A model generated the notes under the pieces. It was not told the origin of the DNA. It saw nothing but the letters and a program-made list of their open reading frames with translations, and did no database searches. The position numbers and the translations under genes are program-made. From contig CAJXTU010000005.1 in assembly GCA_913060865.1 (NCBI GenBank), positions 62,001-126,000 of the forward strand: a stretch of DNA of 64,000 nucleotides. The letters run 5' to 3'. The number at the start of each line of letters is the position of its first letter. The first letter of the stretch is position 1. The DNA comes from an uncultured Cycloclasticus sp. Lineage in GTDB: Bacteria; Pseudomonadota; Gammaproteobacteria; Methylococcales; Cycloclasticaceae. Below, piece by piece: positions 35,646 to 43,760 of this stretch.

Positions 35646-35676
35646 AAGATTCATACCTCTCCATCTTATTCAAGAC

Positions 35677-36927
35677 TTAAAAGCCCATCATCTCTCGATA
35701 CCCTTGCCACATTGAACGAATCATTCCTTCTGTGACTAGGTGCTTTGCTCCTTCAGGCTCTTTACCATCCATCTCTATCACGCTGGTGTACTCCCCATCC
35801 CGAACTATCGCTTTTTGACATAGCTCTGTTGATTCCCCATCTTCCATTGAAATCAACCCAGCCGGTCCGATAAGGTTAAATTGCTTTAAACGAATATTGC
35901 GAAGTTCTTCGGTGTCATCTTTATAACCAAAGTAAGTCCAGACCAACTCAAATTCATCTTTACCTTTAGGCAGAATCTGACGAAAAGCTAGGGTGTTCTG
36001 AATTTGCTGTAACACTAGCGAAGGAAACATCGATAATATATCCAAGCTATGTCCGTCTTCAAACTCCTGCTGGCCTGCCAGTAAAGACTCATCTGCCAAT
36101 GCATAATTTCCTTGTTGCATCGTTCTAAGGTTCTCTTTCTTAACATCGTCCAGAGCACTTTTCTTTTCTTCAGAACTCTTAACCCAAATTAAACAATGAA
36201 CTTTATTATTAACGATTGATTCACCTTGTTGAGATGAGCGGTACAACCCAAAGGTGGCATGAAAGAGGTGTAGCAAACTTGCATGGTAAGGATCTTTGGT
36301 ATTTTCTGCATAAAACTTCCAGTTCCCTTTAATATGTTGCCGAGTGGTACCGAGTATTTCAATCGGCCTATTTAAAATTCGGCGCATGTGATAACTCACA
36401 TCATCACCCATATAGTCTTCAATATCGGGAGTTTCTTCGCTGAACGTTCCAAAAATGGCACCATGATAATTAACCGTACGCACTTTCCTTAAGCTGTGTT
36501 TAGTTTTATCAAAGTCTTTAGGCATCCCACCTTTACCACCCAACCCACGCTGAAAGGGAACTCCCCTTAAATCACCTTTCGCATCAAATGACCACTGGTG
36601 ATAAACACAGGTATAGGCGCCGTCTTCCTTACGCCCATGGCGTTCACGACAAATTTCAGCCCCCCTATGCGCGCAACGATTTACCCAAGCGTATATTTCA
36701 TTATCTTGGCCTCGTGTTACAACAACAGGCGTATCCCCTATATATGTTGATTTAAAGCTCCCCTTATCGGGGAGCTCTTCTTCAGCGGCTAAAAAACACC
36801 AGGTTTTTCCGTTATAAATTTTTTCCTGTTCAAGATCATAAACCTCTTGGCTATTAAAAACCGAATACGGTACGGCAGTACAACTTGCATCCGCAGGCCA
36901 CTTTAGGTGATCAGCTGTACTACCCAT
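35677..36927 (-). CDS. NagG-like Rieske oxygenase alpha subunit without an adjacent beta gene
   Basis: A 416-residue alpha subunit. The Rieske site is C85-x-H87-x19-C107-x2-H110 and reads CVYHQW where most relatives have CxYHGW. This and VPFQRGLGGKGGMPKDFDK are seen in salicylate 5-hydroxylase (NagG)-type subunits. The mononuclear site ENTKDPYHASLLH has Asp212, His215 and His220. Substrate may be a salicylate- or anthranilate-like acid; this is inferred from family resemblance. It is the last gene after four transport genes, and no beta subunit lies next to it. Confidence 0.9.
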   Translation of the reverse strand: MGSTADHLKWPADASCTAVPYSVFNSQEVYDLEQEKIYNGKTWCFLAAEEELPDKGSFKSTYIGDTPVVVTRGQDNEIYAWVNRCAHRGAEICRERHGRKEDGAYTCVYHQWSFDAKGDLRGVPFQRGLGGKGGMPKDFDKTKHSLRKVRTVNYHGAIFGTFSEETPDIEDYMGDDVSYHMRRILNRPIEILGTTRQHIKGNWKFYAENTKDPYHASLLHLFHATFGLYRSSQQGESIVNNKVHCLIWVKSSEEKKSALDDVKKENLRTMQQGNYALADESLLAGQQEFEDGHSLDILSMFPSLVLQQIQNTLAFRQILPKGKDEFELVWTYFGYKDDTEELRNIRLKQFNLIGPAGLISMEDGESTELCQKAIVRDGEYTSVIEMDGKEPEGAKHLVTEGMIRSMWQGYREMMGF

Positions 36928-36996
36928 AAAAGTACTCCATTATAAAACGTTCAAAAACCAGCCATTAACAATCTTGTTCGCTTTGTCCGTACCGAA

Positions 36997-39366
36997 TTAT
37001 GATTCGGATTGCACCTCTTCTTTTTGCTCATCAAGCGGGTAAAGAAAACTAGCCAGTGCAGGAATAAGAATAATCGCGCCCAACATATTAACGAAGAACA
37101 TATACGCCAACAGGATACCCATATCTGCCTGAAATTTAAGGTCTGAAAAGTACCATGTAGCTACGCCAAGCGTCATCGTTACGGAGGTAAAAACAACCCC
37201 TGTCCCTACTTCTTTTAACGACTCGTAGTATGATTTCTGTAACGATTCACCCGCAGATTTATGCGCCACCATTCTAGCGAAAAGGTAAATACCATAATCC
37301 ACCCCAACACCAACACCCATGGCCAATACAGGCAGGGTAGACACTTTTAAGCCGATACCTAGATGAACCATCACTGCATTGGCTAAATAAGCAACGAGCG
37401 CCAACGGAGCGACGATACAAATAGTAGCTCGAATAGACATAAACGTTACAAAACAGAACAAACCAACCGCAGCAAATAGGATCAATTCAATTTTAGTTTG
37501 CGCTTTAGCCACAATCTCATTAGTCGCCGCCATAATGCCTGCATTGCCCATCGCTGGTACGAAAGTAACGTGTTCGTTTGTATTACTTTCATTGAAGCGG
37601 GCAACTGCATCCATTACTCGATCTAAGGTCTCTGCTTTATGGTCCGTCAAATAAATGGTCACTGGCATAATCGTGCAATCATTTGAAAATAGCGCTTGAG
37701 ACATCTCCACTCTATAAATATTTGCTGAAATCATTTTCTCATTGCGAGGAATACCCAAAAACTTAGGGTTGGCTTCATAATTGCCGATATTCCTTTCACG
37801 AATCACCTGAGACAAGGCTTTAACAGACTGTACACCTTCTACATTTTTAAGCTGCCAAACAAAGTCATCAATGGTTTGCATAATATTGAAATTAACACAG
37901 GAACCTTTTTCATCTGCCTTCGCTAAAATCACCAGTTCATCCAAACCAACCGAAAACTTAGACTGTATTGCATCCGCATCTTGGTTGTATCGCGCTTCAG
38001 GCCAAAACTCGGGTGCCCCAGCCTCTACATCACCCACGATTAATTGATCTTGCACAGACATGGCATAGATCCCTAAGCCAGCGGCTAAGACTAGAATAAT
38101 GGCTGCATTTTTACGTTTAGTAAACTGCGATAACGCCATCCAAAAAGCATGATCTGTGCCCTTAATGTTACTCTCTGCACGCTTAATTTCCTTATCGTTT
38201 AGTTTTATATAAGATAAAAGAATGGGCAGCATAATTTTATTAGTCAGCAGCATCACCGCCACACCAATACTCGCAATAATGCCGAGTTCTCTAATGATAG
38301 GGATATCAATTAATACAATAACGCCGAAGCCAACCGCATCGGAAATAAGTGCCGTTGCGCCGGGAATAAAGAGCTTATAGAAGGCCTGACGCGCTGATTC
38401 TACCGAGCTATCGCCCTTTGCTACGCCCAGTCGCCAAACGTTGGTCATTTGAATAGCGTGGCTTACGCCTATCGCTAGAATAAGGAATGGAACCAATATC
38501 GACATCGGGTCTACACCATAACCCAATATTTTTACGATTCCCAGCTGCCAACTCACCGACACCAGCGCGGTAATAATAACCGCCACCGCTAGCTTGATTG
38601 AGCCTGCAAAAAAGACCAATAAAACAAATGTGATAATCAAGGTAATAATGAAAAAACCTATAACACCTTCTGCGCCATTAATAACGTCACCAATAAAAGG
38701 TGCAAACCCAATGATATGAATAGCCATTGAATCAGTTTGATAGGTATCCCTAATTTTACTGAGCCTTTCAGCAAACACTTCATAATCAATTTTTTGTTTT
38801 GTTATCGGATCAATTTCTACCAAATCAGCAATAACCAGCGCGCCAGATAAGTCTTTAGCTACCGTCTTACCAATTTCAGAAGATTTAAACAGGTTGCTTT
38901 TAACCTCTTCGATACGCTCCATTGTCGCAATAAAATCTGCTGGCACAATTTTGGAGCCCGTAAAACCTTCTTCGCTTACTGCAACATAATTAACATTGGG
39001 TGTAAAAAGAGAGGTCACTGTTCGTGCATCCACGCCATCCATCACGAGAACATCCGAGGTGATTTTCTCAAGAACCGTAAAAAATTCTGGGGTGAACATA
39101 TCACCATTCTTATTTTCTACAAAAATAGTTACCCGGTTCGCGCCACCAAATTCATCACGGTGGTCAGTAAATGTTTTCATATAAGGATGTGATAAAGGAA
39201 TCGCTTTATCAAATCCCGGTGAAAGCTGCTGATTAAGCCCTTGATATGCCAAAAATGCCGTCAGCAATATACCTATCGTTAAAATAACTAGCCGATGGTT
39301 TAATAAACCATCGGCTAGAAAATTTGAAATTTTATGGACTAAATTAGATTCATGTTTCATTGTCAT
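36997..39366 (-). CDS. RND/MMPL-family transporter (HpnN-like)
   Basis: A 789-residue inner-membrane permease with two repeats. Each has a large periplasmic loop and a block of about six helices. The charged/polar helix motifs are GVSHAIQMTNVWRLG in the first half and GVGVDYGIYLFARM in the second. MMPL/HpnN-like RND proteins move lipids and other hydrophobic molecules between the inner membrane and the periplasm. The gene follows the propeller gene by 16 bases and precedes the NagG-like alpha gene. Confidence 0.9.
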   Translation of the reverse strand: MTMKHESNLVHKISNFLADGLLNHRLVILTIGILLTAFLAYQGLNQQLSPGFDKAIPLSHPYMKTFTDHRDEFGGANRVTIFVENKNGDMFTPEFFTVLEKITSDVLVMDGVDARTVTSLFTPNVNYVAVSEEGFTGSKIVPADFIATMERIEEVKSNLFKSSEIGKTVAKDLSGALVIADLVEIDPITKQKIDYEVFAERLSKIRDTYQTDSMAIHIIGFAPFIGDVINGAEGVIGFFIITLIITFVLLVFFAGSIKLAVAVIITALVSVSWQLGIVKILGYGVDPMSILVPFLILAIGVSHAIQMTNVWRLGVAKGDSSVESARQAFYKLFIPGATALISDAVGFGVIVLIDIPIIRELGIIASIGVAVMLLTNKIMLPILLSYIKLNDKEIKRAESNIKGTDHAFWMALSQFTKRKNAAIILVLAAGLGIYAMSVQDQLIVGDVEAGAPEFWPEARYNQDADAIQSKFSVGLDELVILAKADEKGSCVNFNIMQTIDDFVWQLKNVEGVQSVKALSQVIRERNIGNYEANPKFLGIPRNEKMISANIYRVEMSQALFSNDCTIMPVTIYLTDHKAETLDRVMDAVARFNESNTNEHVTFVPAMGNAGIMAATNEIVAKAQTKIELILFAAVGLFCFVTFMSIRATICIVAPLALVAYLANAVMVHLGIGLKVSTLPVLAMGVGVGVDYGIYLFARMVAHKSAGESLQKSYYESLKEVGTGVVFTSVTMTLGVATWYFSDLKFQADMGILLAYMFFVNMLGAIILIPALASFLYPLDEQKEEVQSES

Positions 39367-39382
39367 AGCTTCTATCCTTGAT

Positions 39383-40333
39383 TTAATCCGTTAGTTGTTT
39401 AAGTGACATTTTTTGTACCCCGCCCGCCATCGACGCCAAATAGGCAGAATCGCCGAGTACCGTCACAGCGGTATAATCAACTCGACTTGGATCTTCTATC
39501 GCTTTGACTAATTCACCTTTATCGTCGAGTACTAAAATAACCCCTCCACGACCGACAACGAGTACCCGCTTATTATCAGAAGTTGCGACTGAGTCCAATA
39601 AAAACTGGTCTGTTCCCGTATGAATTTTTGTCCACTCTAAAGAGGAGGGGCTTATTAAGTATAAATGCCCACTCATACCAAAAACCAAGTATTGATTAGC
39701 TATTACATTAACGCCAAAAAAGGAACCTTCATAAGGCGATGGAACTGTCTGCCAATCAGTTAAGCCATCTTCAGAATAAAAAATGCCACCACGTTCGGCA
39801 ACAACGAGAGCAGTTTTTTCAAGTTTCTCAATGGCAAATAAATGATTCTGATACCACTCTTCTACTGATAATATTGTGAGTTTCCATGATTTTCCGCCAT
39901 CTTCTGTCACTCTCAACTCACCATCGGTACCCAATACATAACCCTGAAGTGGATTGACAAAATTGACCGACATGTAAAATCGCTCTTCCTCGGGTTTATA
40001 TTGGTTTATCGTCCATGTCGCCCCGCCATCAACCGAATGTAAAATGGTCGACTCATGACCAACAATCCAACCGTCTGTTTTAGAGGAAAATGATATCCCT
40101 GTCAGGGTCACATCCACTGGTGATTTAATCTGACTCCATGACATGCCGCCATCACTCGAGCTTAATATAATGCCTCGCTCTCCAACGGCAAAAACCTTTT
40201 CTTCATGTTCTTCCAAATCAAGGAAGATAGCTTTCGTTGATAACGGCAGCTCCTGTGCTGGCCTAGCGACTGTTTCTGCAAACGCATAACCACCTACCAA
40301 TAGAGACAAGCACAAAATAATTCTTAACATCAT
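39383..40333 (-). CDS. Exported YCF48-like beta-propeller protein
   Basis: A protein of 316 residues with a signal peptide (MMLRIILCLSLLVGGYAFA). It then has repeats of the BNR/YCF48 type: ILSSSDGGMSWSQI, ILHSVDGGATWTI, LRVTEDGGKSWKL and IFYSEDGLTDW. YCF48/Hcf136 proteins are assembly factors, but bacterial homologues are often partners of RND transporters. The start at 40333 is preferred to a TTG at 40354 because AGGAAATAAA precedes it and the signal peptide then starts properly. It is likely periplasmic. Confidence 0.85.
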   Translation of the reverse strand: MMLRIILCLSLLVGGYAFAETVARPAQELPLSTKAIFLDLEEHEEKVFAVGERGIILSSSDGGMSWSQIKSPVDVTLTGISFSSKTDGWIVGHESTILHSVDGGATWTINQYKPEEERFYMSVNFVNPLQGYVLGTDGELRVTEDGGKSWKLTILSVEEWYQNHLFAIEKLEKTALVVAERGGIFYSEDGLTDWQTVPSPYEGSFFGVNVIANQYLVFGMSGHLYLISPSSLEWTKIHTGTDQFLLDSVATSDNKRVLVVGRGGVILVLDDKGELVKAIEDPSRVDYTAVTVLGDSAYLASMAGGVQKMSLKQLTD

Positions 40334-40355
40334 TTTATTTCCTATAAATTTCAAT

Positions 40356-40389
40356 AAAAAGACCGAGGCTAAATTTTCTAGCCTCGGTC
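40356..40389 (-). terminator. Intra-operon terminator or attenuator
   Basis: A perfect 11-bp GC-rich stem (GACCGAGGCTA and its complement, 7-base loop) is followed on the minus strand by TTTTT. It lies between the DUF1329 and YCF48-like genes of one operon and could reduce read-through to the propeller, permease and oxygenase genes. Confidence 0.85.
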
Positions 40390-40422
40390 CTAATCTAATT
40401 ACCTAAAACAACATTATGATGA

Positions 40423-41886
40423 TTATCTACGTCCAAATTTTCTTAGGCCTTGAGGAGTGAAAATCTCAACGTTATATTCAATCTCCGCTGCTTTAGATAC
40501 AATCTTAGGTCCACCTAAACCCAGATCCTTACCTGCTTGGAACTGCCAGTTAGGAAATGTAGTGTAACGACCATTGATCAAATCAACCTGCACATCACCT
40601 ACAGCACGCGTGATATTTGGGCCATAAAAGAATACGTTGTATTGCTCACCCACACGCCATAAACGATCTTTCGCATCGTAGGCTTCAAAGGCTAGACCAA
40701 TCCATGAGTCTTCATCAAAATAAGCTGTATGACGCTTATATAGGTGGCGTTGACCTGCTTTCAGCGTTGAGTCTACAACCCATACACGGTGTAATTCATA
40801 ACGAATTAAGTCTTGGTTAATATGATCCTCACCAAAAATTTCGTCATAAGGCATATCCGCATTCGTTAGCTTATAATTGTTATACGCTACAAATAACTCT
40901 TTACGCACAGGCTTCGAATATTCATGTCTAGGATAGCTTCCACCAAACCAATGCATCCAGCGACTTGCAACAGTACGCTGACCATCAGAACCAAAAGAAG
41001 GACTATCATGGAAACCGATTTCTGGCGCCTTTCTTACTCGGCGTTGACCAGGAATATAGAGATACACCTGAAAGTCGTAGTTATCAACAAAGTTACAGCC
41101 GCCAAATACTAAGCCAGAAGAACGAGGTGGTTTCTCAATCTGCCATGAATCACACAAGAGCGCACCCTTGTCTCGCTTCATCCACTTTGAGTCCTTCATA
41201 CCATCGCCAACTTGCGCCCACCAAGGCCATGTTTGGCGTTGACGAACCACCACATCAGTTCTGCCGCCATATGAGTCTACTAAGGCTCCATTACCCGCTG
41301 TGTCTATCGACAAGCCTCTAAATGCCATGTAATGATTCCATGCCGCCTCTTCACCTGTTTTAGGAATGGGGAAAGGTATGCCGCCGCCTTCAATATGGTC
41401 ACTCAAGCAAATACGGCCTTTTTCAGCATAGTCTGGACAAATCTTTACATTTTTTGCCTGCGCCAGGGTTGCATCATAAACCCAAGGATCATTCGCACCA
41501 GTTCTATGTGTTGGATACACATGCATACGGAATGATTCAGGGTATTGCTTAAACATACCTACCTGACCCGGTGTCAGCTTATCTGCATACTCTGTGTAGT
41601 TTGCTGCTGTGATGGTAAATAGCGGCTTTTCGTCTGCAAATGGATCCGCCAAACTATCACCATAGCCATTTGCCACACCTTTAATAGGTTCACTATTCCA
41701 CTCAGGTATAGTCCCATCAGCATTTCCAGCACGAATCGCACCTGATGGAGTTAGCTCTGTTCCACTAACGCCCAGTTTTGCCATTTCATCTGCGTTTAGT
41801 TGCGCTAATGCAATGCCTGGTAACAAGGCCGCTGATAACACAACTGCCATCTGTTTCTTTATTCTTGATGTTAAAAATTTCATCAT
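40423..41886 (-). CDS. DUF1329 periplasmic/outer-membrane-associated protein
   Basis: A 487-residue exported protein with a signal peptide ending near IALAQLNADEM. Family signatures are LTPSGAIRAGNADGTIPEW, PFADEKPLFTITAANYTEYADKLTPGQ, FRMHVYPTHRT and YELHRVWVVDSTLKAGQRHLYKRHTAYFDEDSW. DUF1329 is related to LolB-type lipid-binding folds, suggesting it carries lipophilic cargo in the periplasm. It starts 42 bases after the DUF1302 gene. Confidence 0.9.
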   Translation of the reverse strand: MMKFLTSRIKKQMAVVLSAALLPGIALAQLNADEMAKLGVSGTELTPSGAIRAGNADGTIPEWNSEPIKGVANGYGDSLADPFADEKPLFTITAANYTEYADKLTPGQVGMFKQYPESFRMHVYPTHRTGANDPWVYDATLAQAKNVKICPDYAEKGRICLSDHIEGGGIPFPIPKTGEEAAWNHYMAFRGLSIDTAGNGALVDSYGGRTDVVVRQRQTWPWWAQVGDGMKDSKWMKRDKGALLCDSWQIEKPPRSSGLVFGGCNFVDNYDFQVYLYIPGQRRVRKAPEIGFHDSPSFGSDGQRTVASRWMHWFGGSYPRHEYSKPVRKELFVAYNNYKLTNADMPYDEIFGEDHINQDLIRYELHRVWVVDSTLKAGQRHLYKRHTAYFDEDSWIGLAFEAYDAKDRLWRVGEQYNVFFYGPNITRAVGDVQVDLINGRYTTFPNWQFQAGKDLGLGGPKIVSKAAEIEYNVEIFTPQGLRKFGRR

Positions 41887-41928
41887 TTCTCCTAAAATCT
41901 TTTTAATAAGGTACGCTTTTCGCCGGTC

Positions 41929-43611
41929 TTAAAACGAATAGCTAATATTAGCTTGAACAAAGTCGCGGTCTGTACGACCATTCAAACGACTACCCGCTTG
42001 ATTAACCATCGCTTCTGCTCCATCAAACATGGTCCAACTAACGCCACCCGTCCACGTGCCACCACCGTAGCCAAAGTTCGCACCTACTGTTAACGCTTTT
42101 CTATCATCTACAAACAAAGGAACAATCTCGTTAGATACACCATCTACGTCATATTTAAATGCAATAAAAGGAGACACTGAAGCAACATTAAATAATGCTG
42201 CCTCGTACGTAAGTGATTGTTTGACCTGAAAGCCCCAAAAGTGCTCGGTTACTTGAGGGGTAAATACAGATCTAAACCCTCCACCAATAGGCTCATTTTG
42301 CTCTGGCAAACCATCAACCCAACCATAGGCCACTTCAGCTAAGGTGCTATTAGCATCTGCACCCATAAAGCCAACACCCCAAATACGTTGAAACGTCATT
42401 TGTAATTGATGACGATCAACAAGTTCATAACCTTTTTGGTAATCACCAGGAGCGCAGCCATCACATGCTATACCAAATAACCCGCCCCCTGCACCAGCAA
42501 GGCCATTTAGCACAGGCGCAGTCATTTGAATTGGAGCATCTTTACGTACATGGTATTCACCAGCAACAACCCAGCCTTCTATATTGGTATTAAATGAAAT
42601 TCCCAAACGTTCAATATTTTCTACATATTCTAAAAAGAATGCACCCGTATTGTAATAAGTAGAGATCATTGGTACGTGGTCATGAAGGTTTTGATAATAA
42701 ATAGCGATTTCACTGCCATTAAACAAGTTTGGGAAAAATTTTCTTATGGCTAGGCCGTATTGGCCACCTTTAGCGGCTCTGTCTCCGACCCTAACTAAAT
42801 TACCACCAACAAGTCCACAATCATCTAGGCCATCAGGCGATTGACATGACCCTAGTGGCGTGCCAAATGGCCCAGGAAGGTTCTCCCCTACAACACCATC
42901 ACCATCACTATCAAAACCACCGCCAGCACCGACAGCATCCAAGGTTGTCCAAAATGAACCCGCTGGATCTAACTGAATTTGATCAAATTCAAATAGGTAA
43001 AAAGACTCAATCGTCCATTCATCATCAACATTCCATGAAACATAAGCTGCATTTGTACCAATAAACGCATCCTTAAGTGCTCGACCAGGCTGCCTTAGTT
43101 TATTTAAGTCAACGGTATTAATGTCATTAATTGAGCCTTGAATAAAGGTATTCTCACCCCAACTAATCACCTGTTTACCAAGCCTAATATTGACTTGGTC
43201 GTTATCACCAAAATAGCCATAGACCATTAAATCTGTAAGCGAAAAGTCTCGTGCTAGTTTGTCATGCGCTTTGTCTGCTAAGTTTTCATTATCATAAACA
43301 TGATCGTAAAAATAGTTACCCCGCGCAAGCATGCCAAAATCACCATACTCTAAACTTAGCGTACTCGAACCACGAATAGCATTACTAAAGATGTCTCCCG
43401 CATCCTTAAACGCTCTGTTACCGGCAGCGCCCATCTTGTCATGATCAGCATCTTCTGTACGAGCTGCAATGGCATAGGTTAAATCTGTATCAAGCGCTCC
43501 TCTAAGTTTGCCTTTATTAAAGCTAAACGCTTGTGCCGTCCCGATTTGGGACAATAATAGTGCCGAGCTGAGTGCAATACCCGCGCTCGATTTTATAATC
43601 GATTTCTTCAT
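41929..43611 (-). CDS. DUF1302 outer-membrane protein
   Basis: A 560-residue protein with a signal peptide (to about residue 28, AQAFSFNKGKLRGALDTDL) and many alternating beta strands. NIRLGKQVISWGENTFIQGSIND is the DUF1302 signature, and the C-terminal NISYSF ends in the Phe expected for insertion into the outer membrane. Family members pair with DUF1329 proteins in many proteobacteria that use hydrophobic carbon sources. It is the first gene of the operon and is probably its outer-membrane pore. Confidence 0.9.
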   Translation of the reverse strand: MKKSIIKSSAGIALSSALLLSQIGTAQAFSFNKGKLRGALDTDLTYAIAARTEDADHDKMGAAGNRAFKDAGDIFSNAIRGSSTLSLEYGDFGMLARGNYFYDHVYDNENLADKAHDKLARDFSLTDLMVYGYFGDNDQVNIRLGKQVISWGENTFIQGSINDINTVDLNKLRQPGRALKDAFIGTNAAYVSWNVDDEWTIESFYLFEFDQIQLDPAGSFWTTLDAVGAGGGFDSDGDGVVGENLPGPFGTPLGSCQSPDGLDDCGLVGGNLVRVGDRAAKGGQYGLAIRKFFPNLFNGSEIAIYYQNLHDHVPMISTYYNTGAFFLEYVENIERLGISFNTNIEGWVVAGEYHVRKDAPIQMTAPVLNGLAGAGGGLFGIACDGCAPGDYQKGYELVDRHQLQMTFQRIWGVGFMGADANSTLAEVAYGWVDGLPEQNEPIGGGFRSVFTPQVTEHFWGFQVKQSLTYEAALFNVASVSPFIAFKYDVDGVSNEIVPLFVDDRKALTVGANFGYGGGTWTGGVSWTMFDGAEAMVNQAGSRLNGRTDRDFVQANISYSF

Positions 43612-43706
43612 GAAACTCCCCCTGTTATGTTTTTACTACACTTTTTTATCTAAGTGTTGCGTAAAACATACGCTTAAGATCTATCGATCGTTAGAATTTT
43701 CGCTTG

Positions 43707-43730
43707 AAAAAGTGATTTAAATCATTTTTT
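43707..43730. promoter_or_regulatory. AT-rich 12-bp inverted repeat between glmS and the DUF1302 gene
   Basis: Arms AAAAAGTGATTT and AAATCATTTTTT (one G-T pair) meet without a loop. It lies in the 149 bases between the glmS stop codon and the DUF1302 start. It could be an operator for the transport operon or a weak terminator for glmS. Confidence 0.35.
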
Positions 43731-43760
43731 CCATGGGAGTAAAAAGAATAATCTTATGCC

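Noticed and set aside
43612-43760. glmS-type ribozyme
   Set aside because: The gap is downstream of glmS and is AT-rich; glmS ribozymes lie upstream and occur in Gram-positive bacteria.
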